A stretch of DNA of 14,642 nucleotides from an uncultured Eubacteriales bacterium. Its GTDB lineage: Bacteria > Bacillota > Clostridia > Oscillospirales > CAG-272. The notes under the pieces are model-generated. The model was not told the DNA's origin and did not search any database. It saw nothing but the letters and a program-made list of their open reading frames with translations. Position numbers and translations under genes: made by a program. The stretch covers positions 1-14,642 of the forward strand of contig URSW01000021.1 of assembly GCA_900550625.1 (NCBI GenBank). Reading direction: 5' to 3'. Shown here one piece after another: positions 6,003-12,584 of this stretch. Numbering within the stretch: the stretch's first letter is position 1; each line of letters starts with the position of its first letter.

Positions 6003-6991
6003 CGGCAAACGGAGCGAAGGGCGAGACTCTTGTACAAATGGAAACTCTGCTCGGCGGAGATATTCCCATGGAAACGCTGAACGAATATCTGTATTCCTAT
6101 ATAAAGACACTGCCCTCCGAAAAAACGTCAAAGTTGAATATCGCAAATTCTGTTTGGTTCAGGGATAACGGATTTACGGCGGAAAAGGCTTTTTTGCAGA
6201 AAAACGCGGATTACTACGGTGCTGCGGCATACAAATCGCCGTTCGATGGGAAAACGCTGCGGGATATCAACAACCGGGTAAAGAAGAATACCGACGGCAA
6301 GATAGAGAAAATCATTGATAGTATTGATTCCGACGCCGTAATGTATCTGATCAACACCGTTCTGTTCGACGCTGAGTGGGAGAATATTTATAAAAAGGAC
6401 GAGGTTGGGGACGGAGCTTTTACCGCCATTGACAGCACAAAGAAAACTGTTCCGATGATGTATTCGGAGGAGCACAGCTATCTTGACGACGGCAAGGCAA
6501 CCGGTTTTATCAGGCCTTACAAGAACGGTTACGGCTTTGCTGCGCTTCTGCCGAACGGGGATATTTCTCTCAGCGACTATGTTGCTTCCATGACAGGGAA
6601 GTCCTTTGTTGACACAATAAAAAACGCCAAAGATATCCCGGTGGAAACAGCGATACCGAAGTTCTCCTACGATTATGACATTGAAATGGGCGGTGCGCTT
6701 AAGGCGCTCGGTATGACAAATCCGTTTGAACCGTCAAAAGCGGATTTTTCGGCGCTCGGATCTTCTGACAGCGGCAATATATTCATCAGCCGCGTGCTGC
6801 ATAAGGCATATATCGCCGTGGACGAAAAAGGAACAAAAGCCGGTGCGGCGACCGCTGTGGAAACGGTATATGCCGCCCTTGAGGAGGGTGTTTATAAAGT
6901 GACGCTTGACCGTCCGTTTGTTTATGCCGTTATAGACGACGCAGCCGGGCTGCCGGTATTTATCGGCACAGTCACAGTTATCGGGAAGTAA
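5902..6991 (+). pseudogene. Secreted serpin, disrupted: N-terminal segment deleted, C-terminal body open
   Basis: GGAGGG lies before the ATG at 5902, which starts a signal peptide (MKTRRRTAVILCLSVLAM) that hits TAG at 5956. A different frame, open from before 5948 to 6991, then encodes a nearly complete serpin body. It begins inside the NVxISPLS region (LSVMLALSMTANGAKGET), so helix A and the link to the signal peptide are missing. Further family marks are NSVWFRDN, INTVLFDAEW, a RISRVLHKAYI-like stretch (read here as FISRVLHKAYIAVDEKG), and VTLDRPFVYAV, which fits the serpin signature PS00284. The hinge EKGTKAGAATAV is of the inhibitory type. Counting from the P17 Glu puts P1-P1' near Ala-Ala, which would suit elastase-like proteases. 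Without helix A and a signal peptide the product is unlikely to fold or be secreted. Gut clostridial serpins (siropins) are known precedents. Confidence 0.8.
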
Positions 6992-7033
6992 TGTACAGTT
7001 AACGGTTTGCTGAAAGCAGTGGAGGTGAAAGAG

Positions 7034-8461
7034 ATGAAACGAAAAGTAATTACAGTGATTTTTACGGTTCTGTTGCTCAGTGCCGTATTTATTCAGTCGA
7101 CTCATGCCAACTCCGCTCAGCGTCACTGGAGCGGAACAGACAGCACCGGCTCACTCATAAAAGACAAGAACTGCCCGCTCGTGGTGGATAGGGAGGTTTT
7201 AACCTTCGATGTTCAGGAGTTTCCGAAAAATTATTATAGCAGCGCCGAAGAATTCCTCGCTTATACCGGGAAGGTCACGGCTGAGTACACCTTCCGCAAC
7301 CCTGCCGACTATACGGTGACAGCCACGCTTGTCTTTCCGTTCGGCAATCTGCCTCATTACGGGGAATATATCTACGATTCCTATACCGGCAAGCATACTG
7401 CCGCTTTGGAGACCGATAGGTTCGGCGTTGCGGTCAACGGCAAGCTGATCAAGGCTAACGTGCGTCACACGCTGAAAGACAGGGGAACACAGTTCTCTTT
7501 AGATGAGGATATGCCGAAGCTGACAGACGGATATATCGCGGACAGCTTTTTCCGTCCCGATCTCCCTGTTTGGGTACAGCAATATTCCGTTGAAGGCATC
7601 GATCCCGAAAATCAAGCCGCAACCGCTGCTTTTGTTCTGCGTGAGGATCCGACAAAAACACGGGTGCTGTGGGAGGAAAAGAGCCGCATGGCTGCACTGA
7701 AAGACAGTATCCGAATATCCGGCTGGGCAAAAAACGGCGACACACTTATCGTATATATTTTCGGTGAACTTCCGAAGGACGGTATCGCGTGGTCACTTTA
7801 TGAAAACGGCGCGTGTGAAAAGAAAACTGACGGCAATATTACATTGAAATATTCCGAACAGATGATATTTCGGGATTTTGCTTTCAGGGGATACGACAAT
7901 AGCTCCGGCATATCGGAGAGTGATTGGTATAATGCGCAGGTCGCATTTCTGAACGCCGGTTTAAAGGATTGGATGTACGGCGGAATTTACACCGAAAAAT
8001 CCGCCTTTTCTCTGATGCGGTGGTATGAGTATACCATGACGCTGGAACCGGGACAGACTTTGATAAACACGGTAACAGCCCCACTGTATCCGGCAATTGA
8101 TGCAGGCTACACGCCGAGTATTTATACCTACACCTATCTGCTCTCTCCCGCAAAGACATGGGCGCAGTTCGGAGATCTGAAAATCGTGGTAAACACACCG
8201 TATTACATGACCGAAAACAATCAAGGCAGCTTTTCAGGGACGGAAAAGGGCTATGAGCTGACCATGCCGGGACTGCCGGAGAAAGAACTGACCTTCACAT
8301 TGTCGGAAGCAGAGCATCCTCGACCTCCAAAGCAATCGATTCCGTTCAATCCGGTCTTCCTGCTTGCAGGTTTTGTCGGCTTTGTGCTGATCGGCGGAGT
8401 TGTGATTGCTGTTTTGCTGATTCTTAAAAGGAAAAAGAGCCGTGGGAAAGAGCAGTCCTGA
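7034..8461 (+). CDS. Signal-peptide, C-terminally membrane-anchored ectodomain protein, uncharacterised
   Basis: This 475-residue protein starts behind GGAGGTGAAA (7021-7030). Residues 1-25 are a signal peptide ending STHA. The ectodomain begins with a beta-rich part containing AEYTFRNPADYTVTATLVFPFG at about 85-105, a pattern reminiscent of VIT or DUF4424-like domains (aromatic, N-P, then F-P). A region rich in Trp and Tyr follows, and a late segment (YTYLLSPAKTWAQFGDLKIVV) again recalls DUF4424-type proteins. A transmembrane helix at about 441-465 and a KRKKSRGK tail anchor it, giving a type I topology. I cannot assign a function. It heads an overlapping three-gene set, so it probably acts with the six-TM and Ig-like proteins encoded next. 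It is intact. Confidence 0.82.
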   Translation: MKRKVITVIFTVLLLSAVFIQSTHANSAQRHWSGTDSTGSLIKDKNCPLVVDREVLTFDVQEFPKNYYSSAEEFLAYTGKVTAEYTFRNPADYTVTATLVFPFGNLPHYGEYIYDSYTGKHTAALETDRFGVAVNGKLIKANVRHTLKDRGTQFSLDEDMPKLTDGYIADSFFRPDLPVWVQQYSVEGIDPENQAATAAFVLREDPTKTRVLWEEKSRMAALKDSIRISGWAKNGDTLIVYIFGELPKDGIAWSLYENGACEKKTDGNITLKYSEQMIFRDFAFRGYDNSSGISESDWYNAQVAFLNAGLKDWMYGGIYTEKSAFSLMRWYEYTMTLEPGQTLINTVTAPLYPAIDAGYTPSIYTYTYLLSPAKTWAQFGDLKIVVNTPYYMTENNQGSFSGTEKGYELTMPGLPEKELTFTLSEAEHPRPPKQSIPFNPVFLLAGFVGFVLIGGVVIAVLLILKRKKSRGKEQS

Positions 8462-9089
8462 AAAAAACGACGCAAGCCCGCTTTGCTGCAGGACTCTGTT
8501 GCAGGGGCGTCCGTTGCACTATCTGCTGACAGCGGTTTTCGGAATACTCGGCGGACTTTTGGTTGTCTTCATCTTTGAATTTCCGTCTGACGGACTGTGG
8601 GCGGCGGCATATTGGAGCACTTCCGTTTACGGCTTCTGGATATTCACGACCTCGCTTCTTGTGCTGTGGAGCGAGAAGAGACATGTCGCCTGCATCGGTT
8701 CGGGGCTGTATATCTTTTTTATGTTCCTTGTGACGACGGTATATATGTCGCTCCGGCTCTTTTACCGCGGCAGTACACCGTATGAGACGCTCTTTGGTAT
8801 GGCACTGCACAGCATTTCCGGCTGGCTGTGGTATAGCACTCCGCCGGCTCTCCTATGCGCGGGGCTCGCCGCCGTGCTATGGGGAGGACGAAAAGCCGGA
8901 ACGATCGGCGCGGTTCTTCGATGGCTGCCGTTTGCTTTTCTCTGCCTTGAGACAGGCTGCCTGTTATTTTATGTATTCACGCAAAGCACAAGATTGTTCC
9001 CGGCATTGACCGATCTTTTATGCACCGCAGGATATTTTGTTCTGATTCTGCTTCCGATATTAATGAAAAGAGGTGACCGAAAATGTTAA
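8442..9089 (+). CDS. Six-TM integral membrane protein, uncharacterised
   Basis: This 215-residue hydrophobic protein has about six predicted membrane helices, at roughly residues 26-48, 52-77, 83-107, 120-148, 156-180 and 186-208. The N-terminus is short and polar (MGKSSPEKND). The GTG start at 8442 lies 20 bases inside the preceding gene, 11 bases after AAAAGG, so translation is coupled. No transporter or enzyme motif is recognisable. Aromatic and Gly residues are abundant in the helices and charged residues are rare, which argues for a structural or scaffold role rather than ion transport, but this is a guess. It overlaps the next gene by 7 bases. It is intact. Confidence 0.8.
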   Translation: MGKSSPEKNDASPLCCRTLLQGRPLHYLLTAVFGILGGLLVVFIFEFPSDGLWAAAYWSTSVYGFWIFTTSLLVLWSEKRHVACIGSGLYIFFMFLVTTVYMSLRLFYRGSTPYETLFGMALHSISGWLWYSTPPALLCAGLAAVLWGGRKAGTIGAVLRWLPFAFLCLETGCLLFYVFTQSTRLFPALTDLLCTAGYFVLILLPILMKRGDRKC

Positions 9090-9601
9090 AGCGAAGAGTT
9101 TCTGCCATATGGGTCTTAATTTTTGCCTTGATAACCGCTGCCGCCTGCATTTTTGCGACGGTAATATATATCCGATACGGCAGACAGGCAACGAGCAAGG
9201 CTCGTGAGCTCGGGCAGTTTCGTTTTCTGAAAGCCGAAAGCGATTCAGCGGGAGTAAGTTTTGAAGTGATCAACGTCCGCGAGGTCGGTTCGGATGTTGT
9301 TTTGGATTTGAGGTGGATCAATAGCTCCGGAAACCCCATTGTATACGGCGAAGCATATGAACTGTATCGACTGAAGGACGGAAATTGGGAGAAAATTGAT
9401 ACGAAGCTCTTCTTTCCCGCTATAGCCTACAGTATAAACAGCGGATCTGTCGGCAGGATTTCTTATACGATTCCGGCTCAGTATAAGTTGATCCCTAACG
9501 AGAGATATCGTTTTCAGGCAACATTTCAATTTCAGTGCGGTTCTGAGCTCTCCGGAACGATGGTAAACAGCCTTGAGTTTGAAGTAAAAGGGGAAGGTTG
9601 A
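9083..9601 (+). CDS. Membrane-anchored bacterial Ig-like (Big_14-type) protein
   Basis: This 172-residue protein has a basic N-terminus and one transmembrane helix (about 8-28), then an extracytoplasmic beta-sandwich. The pattern of a LDLRWIN strand, the turn residues NP..YGEAYELY, LKDGNWEKI, then ISYTIPAQYKLIPNERYRF matches the Ig-like domain known as Big_14 (PF20251), found in lipoproteins and envelope proteins of Clostridia. AAGAGGTGA precedes the ATG, and the start overlaps the upstream stop by 7 bases. The three overlapping genes probably form one membrane complex. The downstream pseudogene continues the same theme of exported beta domains. It is intact. Confidence 0.8.
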   Translation: MLKRRVSAIWVLIFALITAAACIFATVIYIRYGRQATSKARELGQFRFLKAESDSAGVSFEVINVREVGSDVVLDLRWINSSGNPIVYGEAYELYRLKDGNWEKIDTKLFFPAIAYSINSGSVGRISYTIPAQYKLIPNERYRFQATFQFQCGSELSGTMVNSLEFEVKGEG

Positions 9602-10025
9602 CTCCAAGACCGACGTTCCGTCTCTTCGGGTCAAACTCAAGGCGGATGCAGAGATCGATAACGACGGATTTCCTGCCGTGCTTTGCAGTTGTGATTGGAC
9701 GGCTCCGGCATCGGAAGGAGGCGGTCAGAGGACAAATACAAATGCCTGCGGCACCGGAATCCGGGCGTAAAATAATCCGCCCGAAACAAACGCTTCAGTA
9801 CCGACAGAAGCTTTGCTGCTTTTTGATACAAAGCCTTATACCGTGACGGAAAAATGTCTTAAACAAGGCGGCAGCGTTGAGGATATATGCAATATCGACC
9901 GCTCGGACGGAAAGTACTCCTTCAGCCTGATAAACGGCAAATATGTCTGCCGTATCATAGCCGAACGGCATAGTGGCAACCGTGCGGAATACGGCTTTGT
10001 CGCACGGTGTTCAATGACCGTCTAA
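9588..10025 (+). pseudogene. Exported beta-domain protein gene lacking a start and carrying an in-frame TAA
   Basis: One frame is open from 9588 (after a TAA at 9585) to the TAA at 10023-10025 except for a single TAA at 9768-9770. The first part reads VDSKTDVPSLRVKLKADAEI and a Cys/Trp-containing loop. The second, after the stop, reads VPTEALLLFDTKPYTVTEKC, a DRSDGKYSFSL strand and YVCRIIAE. The second part resembles a domain common in Clostridia lipoproteins (strand-Pro-x-S-V-x-x-x-C-W..., then ...G.Y.Y.V.A.W...G.A.Y.F). No start codon or ribosome binding site exists for this frame, so the 5' end (signal peptide) is lost, and the TAA is a second lesion. It may once have been the fourth gene of the 7034-9601 operon. 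A small product starting at TTG 9813 is possible but poorly supported. Confidence 0.6.
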
Positions 10026-10118
10026 CAAAACCTCAACTTTGATCGTGTAATTTTGAATATGACACCGGTGCGGCTGTATCGATGCCAAAGCCGTAAAAGA
10101 AAAATGACAGAAAGCCAA

Positions 10119-10169
10119 CAGGCGCACAGACCCGGTACAAAAGGGAGCTGTGCGCCTGCTTTAATATTT
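10119..10169 (+). terminator. Terminator closing the membrane-protein operon
   Basis: A perfect 11-bp GC-rich stem CAGGCGCACAG (10119-10129) with CTGTGCGCCTG (10148-10158) has an 18-base loop and is followed by CTTTAATATTT. It is placed to end transcription from 7034-10025 before the convergent alarmone synthetase gene. The remaining bases to 10280 hold nothing supportable. Confidence 0.75.
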
Positions 10170-10280
10170 ATCATGCCGACTGCCCGTCTAATGTGATGAA
10201 AGGAATAACCGATATTATGCGCGATGCAATCCTCGGAAACCGGAAATTACGGAATCCGAAGGCGGTTCTTTTGTTTTTGC

Positions 10281-10928
10281 TTAATCGGCTTTTTCCGCTG
10301 CTTTGATTCTGCGGTACATATCCTGCATCTGACGGTCGATTTCCGCTATCTTTTCGGCGCAGTTGAACATTTCCTTGTTGATTCCCTCAGGCAGCTTGGT
10401 CTTATCCACCTTATACCGGATGTCGTGCTCAAGGCTTGCCCAGAAATCCATGGCAATCGTGCGAAGCTGGATCTCCGCTACCACATACTCCGTTCTGTCA
10501 GAAAGATATACCGGGATACGGGTGTCGAGATGCAGGGAACGGTAGCCGTTGTAGTTCGGCTCCTTGATATAGTCCTGCTTTTTGAGAATCTCCACATCCT
10601 TCTGCCGTTCAAAAATTTCGGCTACACGGTACACATCATCTATATAGTTGCAGACAACGCGCACACCGGCAATATCGTTAATATTTTCTTTGGCGGTGGC
10701 AATGGTAAAAGGCATACCTTTCTTTGTAAGCTTTGCCATGATGCTCTGCACAGATTTTACTCGGCTTTCGATGTGATGAATGGGGCTGCGTGAATACTGT
10801 ATGTTGAATTCGCTGTTCAGCACTTCAAATTTCAAAGCCAGCTGTTTTACGGCAGACTCATAAAGATTTCGCATGACAAGAAATTCCTGTGCACTCTCAA
10901 AGGGGCTGGTTTGTGTTTTATCCATCAT
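10281..10928 (-). CDS. relQ: Small alarmone synthetase (RelQ/SAS1 type (p)ppGpp synthetase)
   Basis: This 215-residue protein consists of a RelA_SpoT synthetase domain alone, with no HD hydrolase and no TGS/ACT regulatory part, like Bacillus SAS1 (about 211 residues). Visible marks are RSPIHHIESRVKS near residue 47, DIAGVRVV at 85-92, NYNGYRSLHL at 125-134 and EIQLRTIAMDFWASLEH at 152-168 (the Glu of EIQLRT is the expected metal/catalytic residue). A charged helix at the C-terminus fits tetramer assembly. It would transfer pyrophosphate from ATP to GDP or GTP and so set the stringent-response level. Two adjacent ATGs (10926-10928 and 10923-10925) are possible starts, and no clear Shine-Dalgarno is seen. 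The gene follows HU on the same strand with a terminator in between. It is intact. Confidence 0.93.
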   Translation of the reverse strand: MMDKTQTSPFESAQEFLVMRNLYESAVKQLALKFEVLNSEFNIQYSRSPIHHIESRVKSVQSIMAKLTKKGMPFTIATAKENINDIAGVRVVCNYIDDVYRVAEIFERQKDVEILKKQDYIKEPNYNGYRSLHLDTRIPVYLSDRTEYVVAEIQLRTIAMDFWASLEHDIRYKVDKTKLPEGINKEMFNCAEKIAEIDRQMQDMYRRIKAAEKAD

Positions 10929-10959
10929 AAGAACCGTCCGATCCGTATTATTTTTTTCT

Positions 10960-11004
10960 AAAAACAGGACCTACAGTACCTCTGTGCTGTAAGTCCTGTT
11001 TTTT
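10960..11004 (-). terminator. Terminator between HU and the alarmone synthetase
   Basis: AAAACAGGACCTACAG (10961-10976) pairs with CTGTAAGTCCTGTTTT (10987-11002), 16 positions with one mismatch, and ends in a U tract on the minus strand. It lies directly after the HU stop. Both sides carry A/T tracts, so it could also work on the plus strand. It ends only about 30 bases before the alarmone synthetase start. Confidence 0.8.
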
Positions 11005-11007
11005 CGG

Positions 11008-11283
11008 TTACTTCTTCAGAGCATCCTTAAATGCCTTGCCGGCCTTGAAAACCGGAACGGTAGAAGCCTGGAGGTCGATCGTGGCACCGGTAGCGGGATT
11101 GTGCCCTGCGCGTGCAGGTCTCTTACGCGATTGAAATGTACCAAAGCCTGTGAACCGGACAGAGTCGCCTTTCACGACAGCGTCGGTAATCGCAGCAAGC
11201 AGCGAGTCAATGACAGCGGCGGTATCCTTTTTAGATACACCTGCACTTGCGGAAACTGCATCAACGATTTCTTTTTTGGTCAT
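11008..11283 (-). CDS. hup: HU-type DNA-binding (nucleoid) protein
   Basis: This 91-residue protein has the complete HU fold. The helical N-terminus is MTKKEIVDAVSASAGVSKKD, the second helix is AVIDSLLAAITDAVVKGD, and then comes the beta arm with RFTGFGTFQSRKRPARAGHNP, which fits the HU/IHF signature apart from His in place of the usual Arg/Lys before NP. The C-terminus is FKAGKAFKDALKK. It forms dimers that bend DNA non-specifically and compacts the nucleoid. The ATG at 11283-11281 was chosen for AAAGGAGATC just upstream; the longer open frame to 11349 has no support. It is a monocistronic unit with its own promoter and terminator. It is intact. Confidence 0.97.
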   Translation of the reverse strand: MTKKEIVDAVSASAGVSKKDTAAVIDSLLAAITDAVVKGDSVRFTGFGTFQSRKRPARAGHNPATGATIDLQASTVPVFKAGKAFKDALKK

Positions 11284-11347
11284 TTTCCGTGATCTCCTTT
11301 CTCGTATTGCTTTTCTGCTTAACCGATCTTGCCGGATAAGCAAATAC

Positions 11348-11376
11348 ATTATATCATATATTTGTAACTTTTTCTA
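11348..11376 (-). promoter_or_regulatory. Probable HU promoter
   Basis: On the minus strand, TATAAT occupies 11353-11348, within TGATATAAT (an extended -10). The expected -35 position (11376-11371) reads TAGAAA, a poor match. The predicted start near 11341 gives a leader of about 58 bases before the HU ATG. The surrounding sequence to about 11460 is AT-rich and otherwise empty. Confidence 0.6.
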
Positions 11377-11455
11377 CTGTTTTTGTTTTAATAGCCCTTT
11401 TGGGAGGGAGAAAGCACGTTTTCTTGAAGAAAAAAGGGTAAGATATTTCTTGCAC

Positions 11456-11485
11456 AAAAAAGTCCGACGGTGCTGTTCCGCCGGA
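11456..11485 (-). terminator. Minus-strand terminator upstream of the HU promoter
   Basis: Read on the minus strand, TCCGGCGG (11485-11478) pairs with CCGTCGGA (11470-11463) with one G-U and is followed by CTTTTTTG. No minus-strand gene is visible immediately upstream. A promoter lies only about 20 bases before it (11532-11503). Confidence 0.75.
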
Positions 11486-11502
11486 TTCCCCACAACACTA
11501 TT

Positions 11503-11532
11503 ATTATAACACACAACAACCCGATTGGTCAA
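11503..11532 (-). promoter_or_regulatory. Minus-strand promoter feeding directly into a terminator
   Basis: On the minus strand, TTGACC (11532-11527) and TATAAT (11508-11503) are 18 bases apart. The predicted start near 11496 precedes the terminator hairpin by about 10 bases, so the transcript would be only about 40 nt unless it reads through toward HU. The region 11533-11600 is AT-rich and holds no gene. Confidence 0.5.
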
Positions 11533-11663
11533 TACATACAAAACAAAAAGAAAAAGTTTGTATATAAGCATAAAACCGAATGTCGGAATTCGTATATCCT
11601 GCCGATTGTTTTTTTGAGAAAAATATGCTATTCTATAGATGCAAAGAGGAAGAGGTGATTCCA

Positions 11664-11851
11664 ATGACCTAAGTGCTCGCTCCCTTATATAATGTTTTAA
11701 GGGAGAAAAGTCTCGGCACCGAAAGACGACATTACGCCTGAAATGCAAGCCGTTTCAGCAGGCAAGGTCATCGCACTGCGGTGTTTATATATAGAGAGGC
11801 GTAGATTTGGCGGACACAGCGAGGTGCCACCAAACAAGGAAAGAGAGGTAT
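11664..11851 (+). pseudogene. Small orphan ORF with stop at codon 3 and a frameshift
   Basis: GAAGAGGTGATT precedes the ATG at 11664, which is followed by ACC and a TAA. The same frame then continues VLAPLYNVLREKSLGTE to about 11723. The frame shifted by +1 goes on DDITPEMQAVSAGKVIALRC, YIERRRFGGHSEVPP, NKEREV and stops near 11851. Together they read as one basic, protein-like sequence of about 66 residues with two lesions. I do not recognise it. A weak promoter (TTGTTT at 11606-11611, TATTCT at 11629-11634) and a very strong terminator at 11882 bound a unit of about 300 nt. It could therefore also be a structured RNA gene rather than a decayed protein gene. Confidence 0.4.
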
Positions 11852-11881
11852 AAAAAAAGATGTTAGATATCAAGAGTGAGG

Positions 11882-11931
11882 GATAGCCCTTGATTGCTGA
11901 GATGAAAGGCAATCAAGGGCTATCTTTTTTT
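11882..11931 (+). terminator. Very strong Rho-independent terminator
   Basis: A perfect 16-bp stem GATAGCCCTTGATTGC (11882-11897) with GCAATCAAGGGCTATC (11909-11924) and an 11-base loop is followed by seven T residues. It closes the short plus-strand unit beginning near 11640. It also marks the point where the nrdG remnant on the other strand loses homology. Confidence 0.9.
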
Positions 11932-12061
11932 CTGTCTTGCGGCAAAGCAGGCTTGGGATTATGGCAATAAGGGCAGCGGAATCACATCCTGTCAGGAACA
12001 CCGTGCAGGCGGCTTTACCCGGAAAATTCAGTAAAGTTACCTTCTGTAAGTCACCGATCAT
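11913..12061 (-). pseudogene. nrdG: 5' fragment of a radical-SAM activase (NrdG / anaerobic RNR activating protein) with a 1-base deletion
   Basis: CCGGAGGTGGTGAA precedes an ATG at 12061-12059. The product begins MIGDLQKVTLLNFPGKAAC and continues TVFLTGCD, the characteristic N-terminus of anaerobic ribonucleotide reductase activating proteins, which generate a glycyl radical with an iron-sulfur cluster and S-adenosylmethionine. Restoring one T after the GAT codon (around 11980) gives CDFRCPYCHNP, i.e. the CxxxCxxC cluster motif; without it the frame destroys the motif. Homology ends near 11935 at the strong terminator of the opposite strand, so only about 45 of roughly 160-230 expected codons remain. 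No nrdD partner is visible upstream. The fragment is inactive. Confidence 0.8.
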
Positions 12062-12237
12062 TTCACCACCTCCGGCTTAAGAGTCTTGTACTGTCGGTAT
12101 ACATGATGTGGCGGTAAAAGGCGATGAAAAATCTATATATAGTATGCTTGCGATGATATAAAACTAAATATGGTGCTTTTGCTGTATTGACAGAGCGCTT
12201 TTGCATAGAGTTTTCAGTGAAAAGATTTTTATAAATA
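12062..12237. other. AT-rich intergenic stretch without a gene
   Basis: No coding region is supported on either strand. The stretch separates the divergent nrdG fragment and XRE pseudogene. A TTGACA at 12187-12192 has no usable -10 partner. The octamer GCTTTTGC occurs twice, around 12177 and 12198. Confidence 0.45.
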
Positions 12238-12266
12238 TTGACATGGGGTTTTGTGTCGTATATAAT
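12238..12266 (+). promoter_or_regulatory. Consensus sigma-A promoter for the XRE pseudogene
   Basis: TTGACA at 12238-12243 and TATAAT at 12261-12266 are 17 bases apart. GGGAAGGAG follows at 12279-12287, 4 bases before the ATG at 12292. The control signals are perfect although the gene is broken, which suggests the inactivation is recent. Confidence 0.85.
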
Positions 12267-12291
12267 TATAAACAACAAGGGAAGGAGTTTT

Positions 12292-12554
12292 ATGGGAAAA
12301 AGGTCGCCTCGGCACCATAGTAAACACCGAGTATTCCGGAAAGAATGGGCGAACAAATCAGGCATGCACGGATACAGAGAAATCTGTCCGCGGAAACTGT
12401 TTCCGAGAAGGCAGAGATCAGCCGGGCTACTTTGTGAAAGGTGGAAAGGGGAGAGCCTTCCGCTTCTGTCGACGGCTATGCCGCCGTCCTTCATGTGCTT
12501 GATGACATGGATGAAAAAATACTTCTCCTTGCAGACTCGTCAGAAAAAAGTTAG
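12292..12554 (+). pseudogene. XRE-family helix-turn-helix regulator with a frameshift and an in-frame TGA
   Basis: The ATG at 12292 starts MGKRSPRHHSKHRVFRK. The protein homology then continues in another frame from about 12345: MGEQIRHARIQRNLSAETVS, EKAEISRATL, a TGA at 12435-12437, then KVERGEPSASVDGYAAVLHV, LDDMDEKILLLAD, and TAG at 12552. ARxxRNLSAETVSEKAEISRATLxKVE is the helix-turn-helix of XRE regulators that often partner HipA-like kinases, and the residue at the TGA is normally variable or Trp, so TGG to TGA fits. Full length would be about 86 residues. The original frame stays open to 12588 but has no homology after the break. No HipA-like gene is present. The lesions are one indel near 12342 and one nonsense codon. 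Confidence 0.8.
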
Positions 12555-12584
12555 GCGTAAACCTCAAACGACGGAGATTGTTTT

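Noticed and set aside
10218..10307. 29-codon plus-strand ORF with an AAAGGA site overlapping the 3' end of the alarmone synthetase
   Set aside because: Too short, antisense to a conserved gene and without other support.
11640..11880. A known riboswitch or T-box upstream of the terminator at 11882
   Set aside because: I compared it with cobalamin, SAM, TPP, FMN, lysine, yybP-ykoY, ZTP and T-box consensus elements and found no match; only unspecific hairpins are seen.
5631..12437. Genetic code with TGA as tryptophan
   Set aside because: The sigma factor, HTH, kinase-like, Ig-like and pyrophosphatase genes all end at TGA, several in ATGA or short overlaps, so TGA is a normal stop here.
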